This document shows, in pieces, positions 22,244-32,844 of a stretch of DNA of 64,000 nt (the stretch's first letter is position 1; every line of letters starts with the position of its first letter). The notes below the pieces were generated by a model. It was not told where the DNA came from. It did not search any database and saw nothing but the letters and a program-made list of their open reading frames with translations. The stretch spans positions 16,187 to 80,186 of the forward strand of contig NBAY01000121.1 in assembly GCA_002794775.1 (NCBI GenBank), written 5' to 3'. A program made the translations under genes and the position numbers. The DNA comes from Porodaedalea pini (lineage: Eukaryota > Basidiomycota > Agaricomycetes > Hymenochaetales > Hymenochaetaceae).

Positions 22244-24194
22244 ATGCCTCGATATTCATACAGTTTGAAACCTGTAAAACTGCTAGGCGAAGGCGCTTCC
22301 GAGAATAAATGGTCTCAACCTATACCCCATTTGGAATTTATCAGTTTGATAGGCACGGGTAGTTTCGCACAAGTATGGGTGTGTGTTCAGATGTCTATTC
22401 CTCACTTCCTATCACAAGTCACTGGCATAAGGGAGTATCTCCCTCTTGCATTGAACGCAAAGACGTGTTATGCATTTGCACACAACGAAGCTTTCTGTGT
22501 CTAGCTGGTTCTGCGACACATGATACTATATACTAACTCCAAGCTTTTCCTTTGGTAGACAGTGAAACGAATCGACATGGAAGGAGAGTTTGCCGCAAAA
22601 GTATTTAGCGCACGCACCTTTGCCAGCACAGAGGAAGCAGTGATAAATGAAGCTCGACTCACACGAAAACTACGGCATAAACATGTGGTACGTTATCAAC
22701 GGGAACTCTATACCGCAGAATATATGCTTAATACCCGACTACTTGAAGCTGAGGTGTTATGGCATCTATAAGCATGAGAATTCTGGAGTTCGTGTTATTA
22801 TCTTTGAGCTTGCTAAAGGAGGAACTCTCTTTCAGCAATTTCAAAATCTCAAAGCCTTTTCAGAAAAGGATGCTGCACATATAATAAGGTACAGTGATCT
22901 TCCAGTCTAAGTGTATTTGAGTTGTATCTAATATAGGACAATTAGGCAAGTAGCTGAAGCTTTGGAGTATATCCATGGCAAGAATATTATGCATAGGGAT
23001 ATAAAGTAAGTGCCATATGGTGATTGTTATGTGCTATTTTGATCACTGATCTTTTGTCTCTACAGACCAGAAAATATTTTAGTTAAGAATGCCCCTGATC
23101 CTTCTAGCTCTTTGAGCAAAGATTCAATTCTTCTTTGTGACTTTGGATTGTGAGATAGTATCATCATTGCAAATCTTTCCTGTTCCACTAACATGTCATT
23201 CTCAGTGCACATGAAAGTGATGACAATAAAGCAAGTGGTGATCCAGGAACACTATCATATATGGCTCCTGAGGTGCTACATGGTTATGAGTACACAGAAA
23301 AAGTAGATATGTGGTCTTTAGGGTGAGGATATTCTACTTCAGTTAGATTGTACAAACAATGCACTCTCTAACCTTTCTTAGAGTTGTCACATATGAGATT
23401 CTATCAGGAAGGAAACTGTTTTTTGGAAGAACTCTTAAGGAAATAAAGATGCAGGTCATGATAAAACCTATTGTTTTTAGAGATGAAATATGGCAAGGTA
23501 TATCTCATGATGGTGAGCTCATTTTCCCTTTATACAGAACATGTTTTACTCACTTTAGGAAATATGTAGCAAGAGATTTTGTATCTGATTGTCTGAACAG
23601 AGTCCCAGCAGAAAGAATGTCTGCAGAAGAAGCACTTAAACACAAGGTAGGATTCAAACTTATTTACATAGTTGCTTCTGTGAAACTAATTCTGTTTTTA
23701 TGTTGTTTGTGCAGTGGTTGAGGCACCATACAGGCATTAGTACAGCAAGGAATTTCAATGCATTGGATGCATGGAAGAAAGGGATAAAGACAATTATGGA
23801 TATGAATAGAGAGAAAGCAAAGATTGAGCCAGAGGTGGTAGTGCATGCCTTCTCTCCTGAAGCATCCAAGAGAGAATGTGACTCCCAGCCTCCTAAGGAA
23901 AACAAAGTGGCAGGAAAGCAGACAGAAGTAGGACCAGCTGTTTTAGTATCTAGCAAAGACTCTGGTACAGTGGAAATCAGCAAAAAAGGTTCAAGCCAGG
24001 CTGGGAAAAGAAGGAAGCCTTCAAGATCTACAGCAGGGCCGAGCACAGAAGCAAGTCATGCCAGAAGACAAAAAACAGATCATGTCCACACTGGAACTCC
24101 AAAGGTTGCTGGAGGTACAGAGGAAGTGAAGGAAGGACAAGGCCCAGAAGACAGGGTAGGAGGAAAGGGAAAGCAAAGGGAGAAGCTAACCTAA
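22244..24194 (+). CDS. Intact serine/threonine protein kinase (copy 3), eight exons
   Basis: The exons are 22244-22378, 22559-22687, 22749-22888, 22946-23005, 23066-23149, 23206-23322, 23382-23646 and 23715-24194. They give 469 residues with all phases consistent and GT-AG introns, the first with a TACTAAC branch site. Catalytic features are all present: glycine loop GTGSF at 37-41, Lys59 in FAAKVF, a candidate helix-C Glu76, HRDIKPEN from 151, DFG at 180-182 and APE at 203-205. The sequence GTLSYMAPEV resembles CAMK-type kinases, but I cannot name a subfamily. Residues 311-469 form a basic, Lys/Ser-rich tail (AGKRRKPSRS) that may carry a nuclear signal. It is the only copy of four without a disabling change. 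The substrate is unknown. Confidence 0.88.
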
Positions 24195-24283
24195 ACATTG
24201 TTGGAATGATGAGCAGCATGAGCTCGATTGTTGCTGCGAGGCAGCTGATCACCGAGCTTTTAATTGATATAAGCTGGTTCTTC

Positions 24284-24708
24284 TTCTTTTTTTTTTTTTT
24301 TTTTGGATGCATTTATTACGTGCATCAGCCATTTTGTAACTACAAATGCGCGCAAAAAGATTACTCCTTTTTCCTATGGATACAATCACTTCCAATTTGG
24401 TAAGGAGATCCCTCCCCTGTACTTCAGTTGACCTATGATGAGGCACTGATGGTTGGTCACGGCTTACGCCTTGCATATTTGGGGATTACCCGCCTACTAC
24501 CACTTCCTTCAGCCACATTACCACTAGGGAGTCACCTGACAGGTACCGATATTTATTAAGGCTCAGGTGGCCCATAGCCTACTTGATGAGTGGCTTCTCA
24601 CTTTTCCCAGGGGGGCTGAGTGGACCCCAGGGCTCCTGAATGGGTTCACCACCAGCCCTAAGGGGATGTGCGGGTCTGGGCCCGACCCCTAGTTACCAGC
24701 CAGTGTAG
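24284..24708 (-). mobile_element. SINE-like retroposon with poly(A) tail and 13-bp target duplication
   Basis: This 425-bp insertion starts on the + strand with a long T run, read on the minus strand as a 3' poly(A) tail. It is flanked by the exact 13-bp direct repeat aagctggttcttc at 24271-24283 and 24709-24721. The equivalent place after kinase copy 4 (about 30130) lacks it. It has no coding potential. I did not find convincing pol III A and B boxes, so it could be a SINE or a 5'-truncated LINE tail. Confidence 0.8.
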
Positions 24709-24721
24709 AAGCTGGTTCTTC

Positions 24722-25490
24722 ATTTGACCCTTTTCCCATATCATTATGCATTTTATTTTTACAGTATAAATACCTAGCAAACTTGTACATGTCTGCTATC
24801 CCTTTGTCTTAGAGCTCAGGGGGTCAAACCTGAATTCTTTTGTTGTTTTCATTTCTTTCTCTTGAACATCACGTGCATGGCATCGCAATCGCCGGCGACT
24901 CTGTGTCGCCGAAGTCCAACTACAACTTCGAACAACAGGATGGATATCTTACTTCAGAGTCGCTTAGCACAGCTGTTATATTGTATCACGTACGTCTAGA
25001 CTCGTCGAAGCACTAGTCGTAGATTGAGGTTGAGTCAAGATTTGGACTCGACCCTTAACCGTCGGTGACAGTGTGTGTCACGCGCTCGACGCCACCAGCT
25101 CTGACCAACTCAAGTCTCAACTATCCTCCTTCCAGAGAGCCGGCCCCAACGCATGTGCCTTCGTCAGCGCCTGCAGTCGAAGACAATATTGCCTCCTCTG
25201 CACCTTCTCGAGCAGCCAGCGCACCGCACGATGCCGCTGAGGACAGCGTCGCCTCATCTGCGGCTTCCAGACCGATAACGGCTTCGCATGACGCGGAAGA
25301 GAGTCCGTTGATGCTCTTCAAGGAGGAGCCCATGAAGGCTACAGCATAATCGGCTAGGTATAGGAGGGGAACTGGGAAGAGGGTTGAGACTAGACTGGCA
25401 TGGAGATGATCAGTGTGTCCATATCACCGTCAGAGTACGTCGTTCGCATCCTAGCGTATACTCAGACAATTAAATACGTGTTAATATTGA
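24722..25490. other. Kinase 3' flank and start of unit 4
   Basis: The stretch 24722-25060 matches the sequence after kinase copy 4 (30130-30440), sharing gcgaagtccaacta-like and acttgtcaaagcactagt-like phrases. From about 25065 the sequence resembles the aldolase leader of units 2 and 3 (gtgccttcgtcagcgcctgcagtcgaagac). No DUF3602 remnant was found, so unit 4 is truncated at its 5' end. Confidence 0.55.
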
Positions 25491-26210
25491 AAGGATCCGA
25501 TTAAGAACGATTCCTGCTGGGATAATCCGTCCAGTGTCCACTTCTCGCTCATCCAGCCAGATGACCTCCTCGTCGATCACACCGGCGCCATTCTCGACGA
25601 GTCTGGGCCCTCACGCCTTCTCAACACAACCGCGTTCGCAATCCACTCTGCTATCCACACTGCACGTCCCGACATGATTTGTGCCGCGCACTCTCACTCC
25701 GTGTATGGACGTGCGTTCTCAACGCTTGGGAAGGAGCTAGATATGATCACACAGGACTCTCGCGCATTCTACAAGGACCACGCTGTTTACAAGCAGTTCA
25801 TTGGTGTTATTCTCGCGGAGGAAATAGGACGGAACATAGCTGAGACACTTGGAAAACAAGAAGGTATGGATTATTTGAGTAAGGCAAGCGTCTGTTGTGC
25901 TGATGGCCGTCATGCGTAGGCTATCATTCTTCAGGTAACCATCAGCTGTCCTTCTCGATCTACTGTTAAATCGTGTACTATTTTCACCTAGCACCACAGT
26001 CTGCTTGTCGCGATGTCATTGATCGAGGGCACTGTGCACTATTTTACGGCAGCGGAGAAGCCACGCCATGTACAGCTGCTAGCGGACGCGGCAGGGTCAA
26101 CGGTGATGATCGTGCGATTGGTTTATCGGCCGACCGGCATTCCAGGTCCTAGCGAATGAAGCGTATGCTGCAAGCGTGCAAAGTAGAGGCAACGAAGATA
26201 TATTCATATG
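25491..26210 (+). pseudogene. Class II aldolase/adducin-domain remnant, copy 4
   Basis: The domain is visible as DDLLVDHTGAILDE, HSAIHTARPDM and CAAHSHSVYGRAFSTLGKELDMITQDS, then YKQFIGVILAEEIGRNIAETLGKQE up to about 25860. The HSHS metal ligands are kept. Frame breaks occur before 25674, and the C-terminal section (25990-26160) lacks the SARPAFQV-type segment in frame. The N-terminus is absent. Confidence 0.7.
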
Positions 26211-26602
26211 GGGTCACGACAGTGACTAGTGAAGAGAAAGTACTATGAATAACTTTGCGGGAAAAATAAGCATACCGCCATATTAGAATTTGCGGCGTCC
26301 TTAATATAGCTGTTCCCGTTCTTTGTACTCTGGCATGAACACAAACTCGGTATAATATAAGTCATTCGGGCTAAGTTGCATTCCAATTGCTACTGGAGCG
26401 CAATCCAAAGCTCCGTCCCTCCTTTATCACTGGATTATTTGCTCCTTGATCCACATATGCATAGTTTATTTACTGTGCGATTCGTCGCACATGGATGCAT
26501 CAAAAATGCAATGAACATTTAATACATAAATGAGACTGTTTGCCTGTATCCAAATCCAGACCCGTCAACTGATCAAGGAGCACCTGAGAGCGCGTTTGGA
26601 CG

Positions 26603-27637
26603 ATGCCTGAATATCTGAAGAATTTAATACCTTTCGAACCGCTAGAAGATGGCGACTTCCCGGCTGTGTGGTCTCAGCCTATAGGCAGTTTAGAAATTTT
26701 GGGCAAGCTAGGCAAGGGCAATTTCGGAGATGTATGGGTGTGTGTTCAGACGTCTATTCCTCATTTTCTGTTACAAATCAGTGGCATGATGGATGGTTAT
26801 TCCTCTTGCGTTGGACGCAAAGAAATATTGACCATTTGCACCTAGCAAAGCTTTCTGTTTCTAGATGGTACTGCAACATATGATGCTACATACTGATTCC
26901 AAGCCTTTCCTTTGGTAGGCAGTGAAACGGGACGACATGGAAGGAGAGTTCGCCGCAAAAGAATTTAAAGCACACATCCCCGACAACACAAAGGAAGCAG
27001 TGATAAATGAAGCTCGACTCACACGAAAACTAAGGCATAAGCATGTGGTATGTTATCAATGGCAACTCTATACCGCAGAATATATGCTTAATACCCAGCC
27101 ATTTGGAAGCTGAAGTGTTATGGCATCTATAAGAGAGAGGATTCCTTTGTTATTATCTATGAGGTTGCTAGAGGAGGGACTCTCCTCGTCCGTGAGCAAA
27201 CCAACTCAAAGGAACACAAAAGCTTCTCAGAAGAGGATGCTGCACATATAGTAAGGTACAGTGACCTTCCCATCTAAGTATATTTGAGTTTAATCTAACA
27301 AAAGACAATTAGGCAGATGGCTGAGGCTTTGGAGTATATCCATGGCAAGAAAGTTATGCATAGGGATGTAAAGTAAGTGGCATATGGTGATTGTTGTGAG
27401 TTATTTGGACCTCTGATCTTTTGTCTCTACAGACCAGAAAACATTTTCTTCAAGAATTTTCCTTCTAGCTCTTTGAGCAAGGATGCCATTCTTCTTGGTG
27501 ACTTTGGATTGTGAGATAGTATCATTATTGCAAAGCTCTCCTGTCACATTGACAGGTTACCCCCAGTGCATATGAAAGCAAGGATAACAAAGCAAGTAAA
27601 AAAAAGGGATCACCATCATATATTGCTCCTGAAGTGA
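26603..27637 (+). pseudogene. Protein kinase copy 4, 5' part (motifs intact, split by Tc1)
   Basis: Exons 1-6 encode an active-looking kinase: glycine loop GKGNFGDVW, lysine in FAAKEF, MHRDVKPEN, GDFGL and SYIAPEV. The frame is broken only at the insertion, after Ile in APEVI. Beyond it, CGAEYTEKVDIWALG continues exon 6 once the element and one TA are removed. Copy 4 is closest to copy 3 and shares its uncorrupted exon 7. Confidence 0.82.
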
Positions 27638-27639
27638 TA

Positions 27640-29245
27640 CAGTAGCGTGTGAAAATTCTGTCACCCCCCCTTTACGTGAGTTGTTTTATTTCTAGGACAC
27701 AACACGCTTGACAGAAAGCTACAAAATTTTACAGTATCGCTGGTGTACATGTACTCCATTTCCATGTGAAATTTAATAGCGATTGGTGGTGTGTATACTG
27801 AGAAAATGTGTATTTACTGAAAATTGGCTTCTTGCCAGATTTAGACTAAAGACATCCTTCAACTCTGGGAAGCCCGGAAAGCAGATATTAAATTATCAAA
27901 AATTAGTATGGAGTATGCTTCCCATGTACACTGTACAGTAGACTAGTTCTCCTGGGTAGAGATGTATACAGCTTTTTAATAAATGCCACATCCAGATGGT
28001 CCCACTCATCCTGCAAAGCCTCCCACAACTCTTCCTTGTTTGATGGCTGGTGAGCCCGGTTGCGTACCCGATCATCAAGTTCCTTCCAGACATGCTCTAT
28101 GATGCTCATGTCAGAGCTCTGGGGAGGCCAAGGCAATAAATGGATCCCATTTCTGGTGAACCACTGGCGGGCATACAGTGATGTGTGCTTTGAATCATTG
28201 TCTTGCTGGAAAATGATGCGGTGTTTTTGGAGGTGCTTGTCACGGAGTGTGCCCAGTAGACCGTCCTTCAGGATGTCGATGTACTTGAAGCGATCCATAA
28301 TGCCCTCGATGCGAATGAGCCTTCTGACACCACACTGAGTGATGCATCCCCACACCATGACACTTCCACCACCATGCTTCACTGTATCCTGCAGATATCT
28401 TTCATCCATCTCCTCCCCAGGCCTTCTCCAGCACCAAGTCCTTCCATCTGACCCATAAAGGTTGAATTTCGATTCATCTGAAAAAATAATGGTGGACCAT
28501 TTTCGCAAGGTCCACGCACGGTGTGCTTGGGCCCAGCGAAAACGATTCATTCGTTGTCGAGGAGTGAGTTTTGGCTTTTTTCGGCAGACGTACGCTTTCA
28601 GCCCCAGCTTGTGAAGATGCTGTGTGATGGTGGTGCGGTGTACATGCGGTGCGAGTTTTCGCTGAGCTTCACTTGCGTTGTGCACAGTGCCCTTGCGGAG
28701 CTCGCGTGCGATGTAACGTGTCTCTCGCTCGGTTAACTTGGGTGGTCGGCCAGGTCTTGTGCACGGTCGATAAGGGTCATCTGTCTCAGAAAAATCTGCA
28801 TTAATTCGCTGCACAGAACGAACCGAAATCCCGAGGTCGTGTGCAATTGACGCGTTTGGGACGTGGCGTTTCTTCAGCTGCTTCACAGCACGAATTTTCG
28901 TTGGTGTACAGACAACCATCTTTTCAAACTGGTCAGCATGAATTGAGACGAAATACTCATGCCTTACTTACAGGTACTGTGAGTTTGCGAGTCGTCGTTG
29001 AGTGAAGAAACGGTGCGAGGTGCACGTTTGTTGTCTCAGCCTAATCAGGAAAGCAAGCTGTTACATAAAACTAGGGCACTTTCTCGTGACATACTGAACG
29101 GAATGCTCTCAAATTTCACTCATACATGTCAAACATAGTGATGAACTATTCCAAATTTCTGGATGGATTTTCAATGCATTTTCAGGGTTCTATAAGCAAA
29201 ATACTGCTCAAAGAGGGGGGGTGACAGTATTTTCACTCGCTACTG
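27640..29245 (-). mobile_element. Tc1/mariner element, full length
   Basis: This 1,606-bp element has 32-bp terminal inverted repeats (27640-27671 and 29214-29245) that start CAGTAGCG and differ at two positions. It is flanked by the TA target duplication (27638-27639 and 29246-29247). It carries one uninterrupted transposase gene on the minus strand and sits in exon 6 of kinase copy 4. Confidence 0.95.
27903..28919 (-). CDS. Tc1-like DD34E transposase
   Basis: The 338-residue protein has an N-terminal paired-type helix-turn-helix (IRAVKQLKKRHVPNASIAHD, SVRSVQRI), a GRPP linker and a second DNA-binding part. The catalytic core shows FSDESKFNLYGSDG, then FQQDNDSKH and IIEHVWKELD. There are 34 residues between the second Asp and the Glu, so it is DD34E. 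It excises and inserts the element at TA sites. The frame is complete and the ATG at 28919 lies well inside the repeats. The usual SPDLNPIE reads SSDMSIIE, a mild deviation. It may be active. Confidence 0.93.
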   Translation of the reverse strand: MVVCTPTKIRAVKQLKKRHVPNASIAHDLGISVRSVQRINADFSETDDPYRPCTRPGRPPKLTERETRYIARELRKGTVHNASEAQRKLAPHVHRTTITQHLHKLGLKAYVCRKKPKLTPRQRMNRFRWAQAHRAWTLRKWSTIIFSDESKFNLYGSDGRTWCWRRPGEEMDERYLQDTVKHGGGSVMVWGCITQCGVRRLIRIEGIMDRFKYIDILKDGLLGTLRDKHLQKHRIIFQQDNDSKHTSLYARQWFTRNGIHLLPWPPQSSDMSIIEHVWKELDDRVRNRAHQPSNKEELWEALQDEWDHLDVAFIKKLYTSLPRRTSLLYSVHGKHTPY

Positions 29246-30064
29246 TATGTGGTGCTGAGTACACAGAAAAAGTAGACATATGGGCTCTAGGGTAAGGATT
29301 TTCTGCTTTGATTTAAATTGAACAAACAATGCACTCTAACCTTTCTTAGAGCTATCACATATGAGCTTCTATCTGGAGTGATGCTTTTTTCTGGAGATGA
29401 TGACAATAAGACACTGGAGCAGGTTATGAGAAAACGTATTGTTTTTCCAGGGAAAATATGGCAAGGTATATCTCATGATGGTGAACTCATTTTCTCTTTA
29501 TACAGAACATGTTTTACTCACTTTAGGAAATATGTAGCAAGAGATTTTGTATCTGATTGTCTGGACAGAGATGCAACAAAAAGAATGTCTGCAGAAGAAG
29601 CACTTAGACACAAGGTAGGATTCAAACTTATTTACATAGTTGCTTCTGTGAAACTAATTCTGTTTTTATGTTGTTTATGCAGTGGTTGAGGCACCATACA
29701 GACATTAGTACAGCAAGGAATTTCAATGCATTGGATGCATGGAAGAAAGGGATATCAGAGGTTAAGAAGGAAAACAGAGATAAAAAAGAGATTAAGCCAG
29801 AGGTGGGTAACACATGCCTTATCTCCTGGAGAATCTAAGAAAGAACTAAGCTCCCTGCTCATTAAGAAAAAGGTACAAGTGTCAGGAGAGCAGGAAGGAG
29901 GAGGACCAGTTACTAGAGCTTCTAGGAAGAGGAAGTCTTTAGAATCTACAGCAAAGCCTGCCAAAAGAGAAACCCATGAATTGAATGTTGTCCACACTGA
30001 AAGTCCAAAGATTGTGAAGGGCAAAGGGAAAGGGAAGGAAAGAGACAGTAAAAAGAGAAGCTAA
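29246..30064 (+). pseudogene. Protein kinase copy 4, 3' part
   Basis: After the Tc1 element the kinase resumes as CGAEYTEKVDIWALG. Exon 7 (AITYELLSGVMLFSGDDD, ISHDGELIFSLYRTCFTHF, RMSAEEALRHK) has no frameshift. In exon 8 one extra base near 29807 (gaggtgggtaac against gaggtggtagtg in copy 3) moves the frame, so the tail would end early at about 29837. The old tail remains readable in the next frame to 30064. Confidence 0.8.
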
Positions 30065-30971
30065 CCTAAAAAAGTATTGGAATGATGAGCTTAATTGATG
30101 GCCAATCATTGAACTTTGAATTGATAGGAGCTGGTACTTTATTTCACCCTTTTTTCATTTTACAATATGAGTACATAGCTTACTTGTCCATGTCAGCTAT
30201 CCATTTGCCTTAGAGCTCAGGAAACATGAATTCTTTTGTTGTTCTCATTTCTTTCTCTTGAACATCATGTGCACATCATCATACAACTGCTGTGTTGCTG
30301 CGAAGTCCAACTATGTATAATTTTGAACAACAAGCTGGATGGCCCTACTTACTTCAGAGCTGCTTAGAATGGCTGTTATATTGTATCTCATACATCTCAG
30401 ACTTGTCAAAGCACTAGTAGTAGATGTTAGGTCAAGATTTGAACTCGACCATCACAAAATTTTGCATCAAATGATATACACTTTTGGGAATGATAATGAC
30501 ACAGTAATGATTGGACCAGACTAAATTAGGTTATATGTAGCTTTAATGGGATGACAAGGCTTCCTAAAGGCTTATAAGTGTGCATAATAATTGTGCAAGG
30601 TTGTAAGGGTAATTTAAGACTTTCCACAACGATATAAGGGCATGAAATAGTTGTACATATGTTTCATGCAAATGTAATGTGCTGGAAAGTCTGTCACTTT
30701 TATAATAAGCAAGGCGTAAGTTTTGCAAGCGTCTCATATACTTGTGTAAGACTTTGGTGGTTATATACAATGCTTATAAGCATCTCTGCAAGTATTACAT
30801 GGAAAGTATAATTGCATTAAATACCTGAAGAACTATGTCATATAACTACAATTGCATTAAATACATGAGGAACTATGCCATATAATTACAATGTATCCTA
30901 TCCAATAATGAGTGATGCTACAGCAGTGAGACGGGAACATTACAGTGCATAGAGGGAATGCGATTGAAATA
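30065..30971. other. AT-rich intergenic stretch
   Basis: The first 375 bases are the kinase 3' flank shared with 24722-25060. From about 30450 to 30970 I see only AT-rich sequence with a local repeat, (ata)attgcattaaatac(ct/at)gaggaactatg, near 30810-30880. No gene is supported. Confidence 0.55.
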
Positions 30972-32626
30972 TCAAACAAAGGTCTCAATGTAGAATGAGA
31001 TCAAGGGACAGAAGTCCTTCATACTGGCACCTATGCTCATGGGGAAGCCAGGCCACACCTTCAGAATGAGGAAAAGGGCCTCGACAGAGCCATCGTCCAA
31101 TTGTTCTCCCCAGTACTCCCTTATTGGCTTCCGTATGTCAGGAATAACAGTGGTCGAGCTGTCAGTGGTGCCGAGATAGATGTGGCTCAATAGAGCATTC
31201 CATTGCTGATGCTCGTCCATTGTCATGCATTTGCGCAGCAGGATCAGTTGATCAAGCGCATACAACTCGTACCAGAATACAAGCTCAGAAAGTTCCCACT
31301 GGACTTCCATTTGAAGGACCTTGTTGCGGCCTATGCAGTCCATTGAGATGGATTTACCATGCCATACCTGTTGCTTAGTTCGATTGAATGGCTCCAAGTG
31401 GCACTCGATGCCAAACACGACCTTGATGGTCACCTTGTCAGAAATTTGTTGCTGTTTCGTGGGAGGCAAGTCGCTCGCATCTGGCATGTCACGATCATAC
31501 AAAGAGAGAGAGATGTGACTGGCAGCCTGTCTGGACAGACTGGCATCTAGTACTGAAGGCATCCTGTTGTAGATGCGCTCTATGAATGGATCAGCAGTGT
31601 TCAGTGGGAGCGGCGTGGACTTCATGTAGTCACTGTGCATGATGGTCTTCCAGTCTCGCAGCCTGCGCCATATTGACTTGTCGAAGATGCCACCTTTGAG
31701 GAGCATATCAATCAATGTAGACCGTATACAGATGTAGTTGAGATAAAGATCTGCCATCTTTTCTGTGCTGGGGTGGATGAGCAGGAAAGGTGGAGGGAGT
31801 GGGTAGAGTGCAGTGTGGGTCTTGTTCTGGCCTATGGTGCCGAGTCTCATCAGACTGCCCAACATGACCTTGTGGTACAAAGGCAGGTCTGGTCGACCAT
31901 CAACTCCATTTGGTATGCGGAGGATACGAGTGTAGTTAATGTAAGGCTCACTTTGCGCCTTCTGCTTCCCCTTGTTCTCTGCCTTTTCTTTCTTGGCCCT
32001 CTTCTTAAAGCTCTTCTTCTTTGAAGGTACGTTCACCCGGGACGTTGCATCAGTGGAAGGGACTGAAGACAAAGGTATTGAAGGAGGAGCCTGAGTGTGT
32101 TTCATAGCAGATGATGATGACGAAGGATGACTGAAAGCAGGAGCTCCGGGTTGATGATTCTGAAAGCCATACATTTGCTCAAGGAGCTCGCTGATATCAT
32201 CTTCTACCATGAACTGACTCCTTGACAGATCTTGCAAATGCACATCCAGTTGAAAGCTAAAGCCATCATGAAGAGGCCTTCCTTTAAATTGGAATAAGCT
32301 GCTTTCAACATACTTCAACCATAGAACACAATCCTGGATGGCAAAAATTTTTCCATCTAACTGTTCATGCCGACAAATGAACCACACAGGTATACCGATC
32401 CAATAGAGGTGGTTGACAACAGAGGGCTCAGTAGTGAATGCGCCGTGAACAGGCAGGATCTCTGTTTCATAGGATTGCTTCAACTTGATGCGCGGCAGCA
32501 TGACATTGAGGTACATATGCAGCCCATGCAGTTCGAGAATGGAGTGCTGGATGTCGCATACAGTGAACAATGTCTGCCACCAGCTGCTTTTCAGGAGGCA
32601 AAGGCGCTCGACTCCAAACTGGCCTG
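30972..32626 (-). pseudogene. Unknown large fungal protein, C-terminal part (split by copia)
   Basis: About 550 codons are open on the minus strand from the copia junction to a stop at 30972. The sequence has a basic linker (KKKSFKKRAKKEKAENKGKQK) and a C-terminal section (WELSELVFWYELYALDQL... to the end) that, from memory, resembles large Agaricomycete families of unknown function. No enzyme motif is recognised. The 5' part continues at 37630-37989 with no frame loss if the copia and one target copy are removed. I mark it as a pseudogene because of the insertion and upstream stop codons. Confidence 0.65.
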
Positions 32627-32796
32627 TCTTATGATAATACTGTTTATGCAACCTATTTACTTATGACTTCACTTGTTTACTCACATGACTATGACTTCCT
32701 ACTTGTTATAGTATGCTATTCAATTGTACTGTATATAAGGACAGGCACTCTCGCCCCTAATCTATAGCTTTGTCCCACTTTTCTGCTCGTCTAAGA
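32627..32796 (+). repeat. Copia 5' LTR
   Basis: This 170-bp LTR has a TATA-like tgtatataagg at about 32731-32741. Its terminal inverted pentamer is TCTTA/TAAGA. It is identical to the 3' LTR by eye. Confidence 0.93.
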
Positions 32797-32807
32797 GGTT
32801 ATGAGCC
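32797..32807 (+). other. Copia primer binding site (initiator tRNA-Met anticodon region)
   Basis: The 11 bases directly after the LTR, ggttatgagcc, are the reverse complement of GGCTCATAACC. That sequence is the anticodon stem-loop of fungal initiator tRNA-Met. This matches the half-tRNA priming known for copia, rather than priming by a tRNA 3' end. Confidence 0.7.
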
Positions 32808-32844
32808 TTGGCTCCCTCCTACTCATTGCACTCCTCACTATTGC

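Larger units (their letters stand above)
19011..24840 (+). repeat. Segmental array unit 3
   Basis: This unit holds the DUF3602 remnant, the aldolase remnant and the only intact kinase. Non-coding parts are close to unit 2, whereas the kinase and its downstream flank are closer to unit 4. That suggests exchange or stepwise duplication between units. Confidence 0.7.
25040..30440 (+). repeat. Segmental array unit 4, truncated and interrupted by Tc1
   Basis: The unit contains an aldolase remnant and kinase copy 4 with its 3' flank. It lacks the DUF3602 remnant. Without the 1.6-kb Tc1-like insertion it is about 3.8 kb. Confidence 0.7.

Noticed and set aside
24284..24708. Pol III promoter (B-box-like ggttcaccacc) in the SINE-like unit
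   Set aside because: The match has two wrong bases and lies on the strand opposite to the poly(A) direction.
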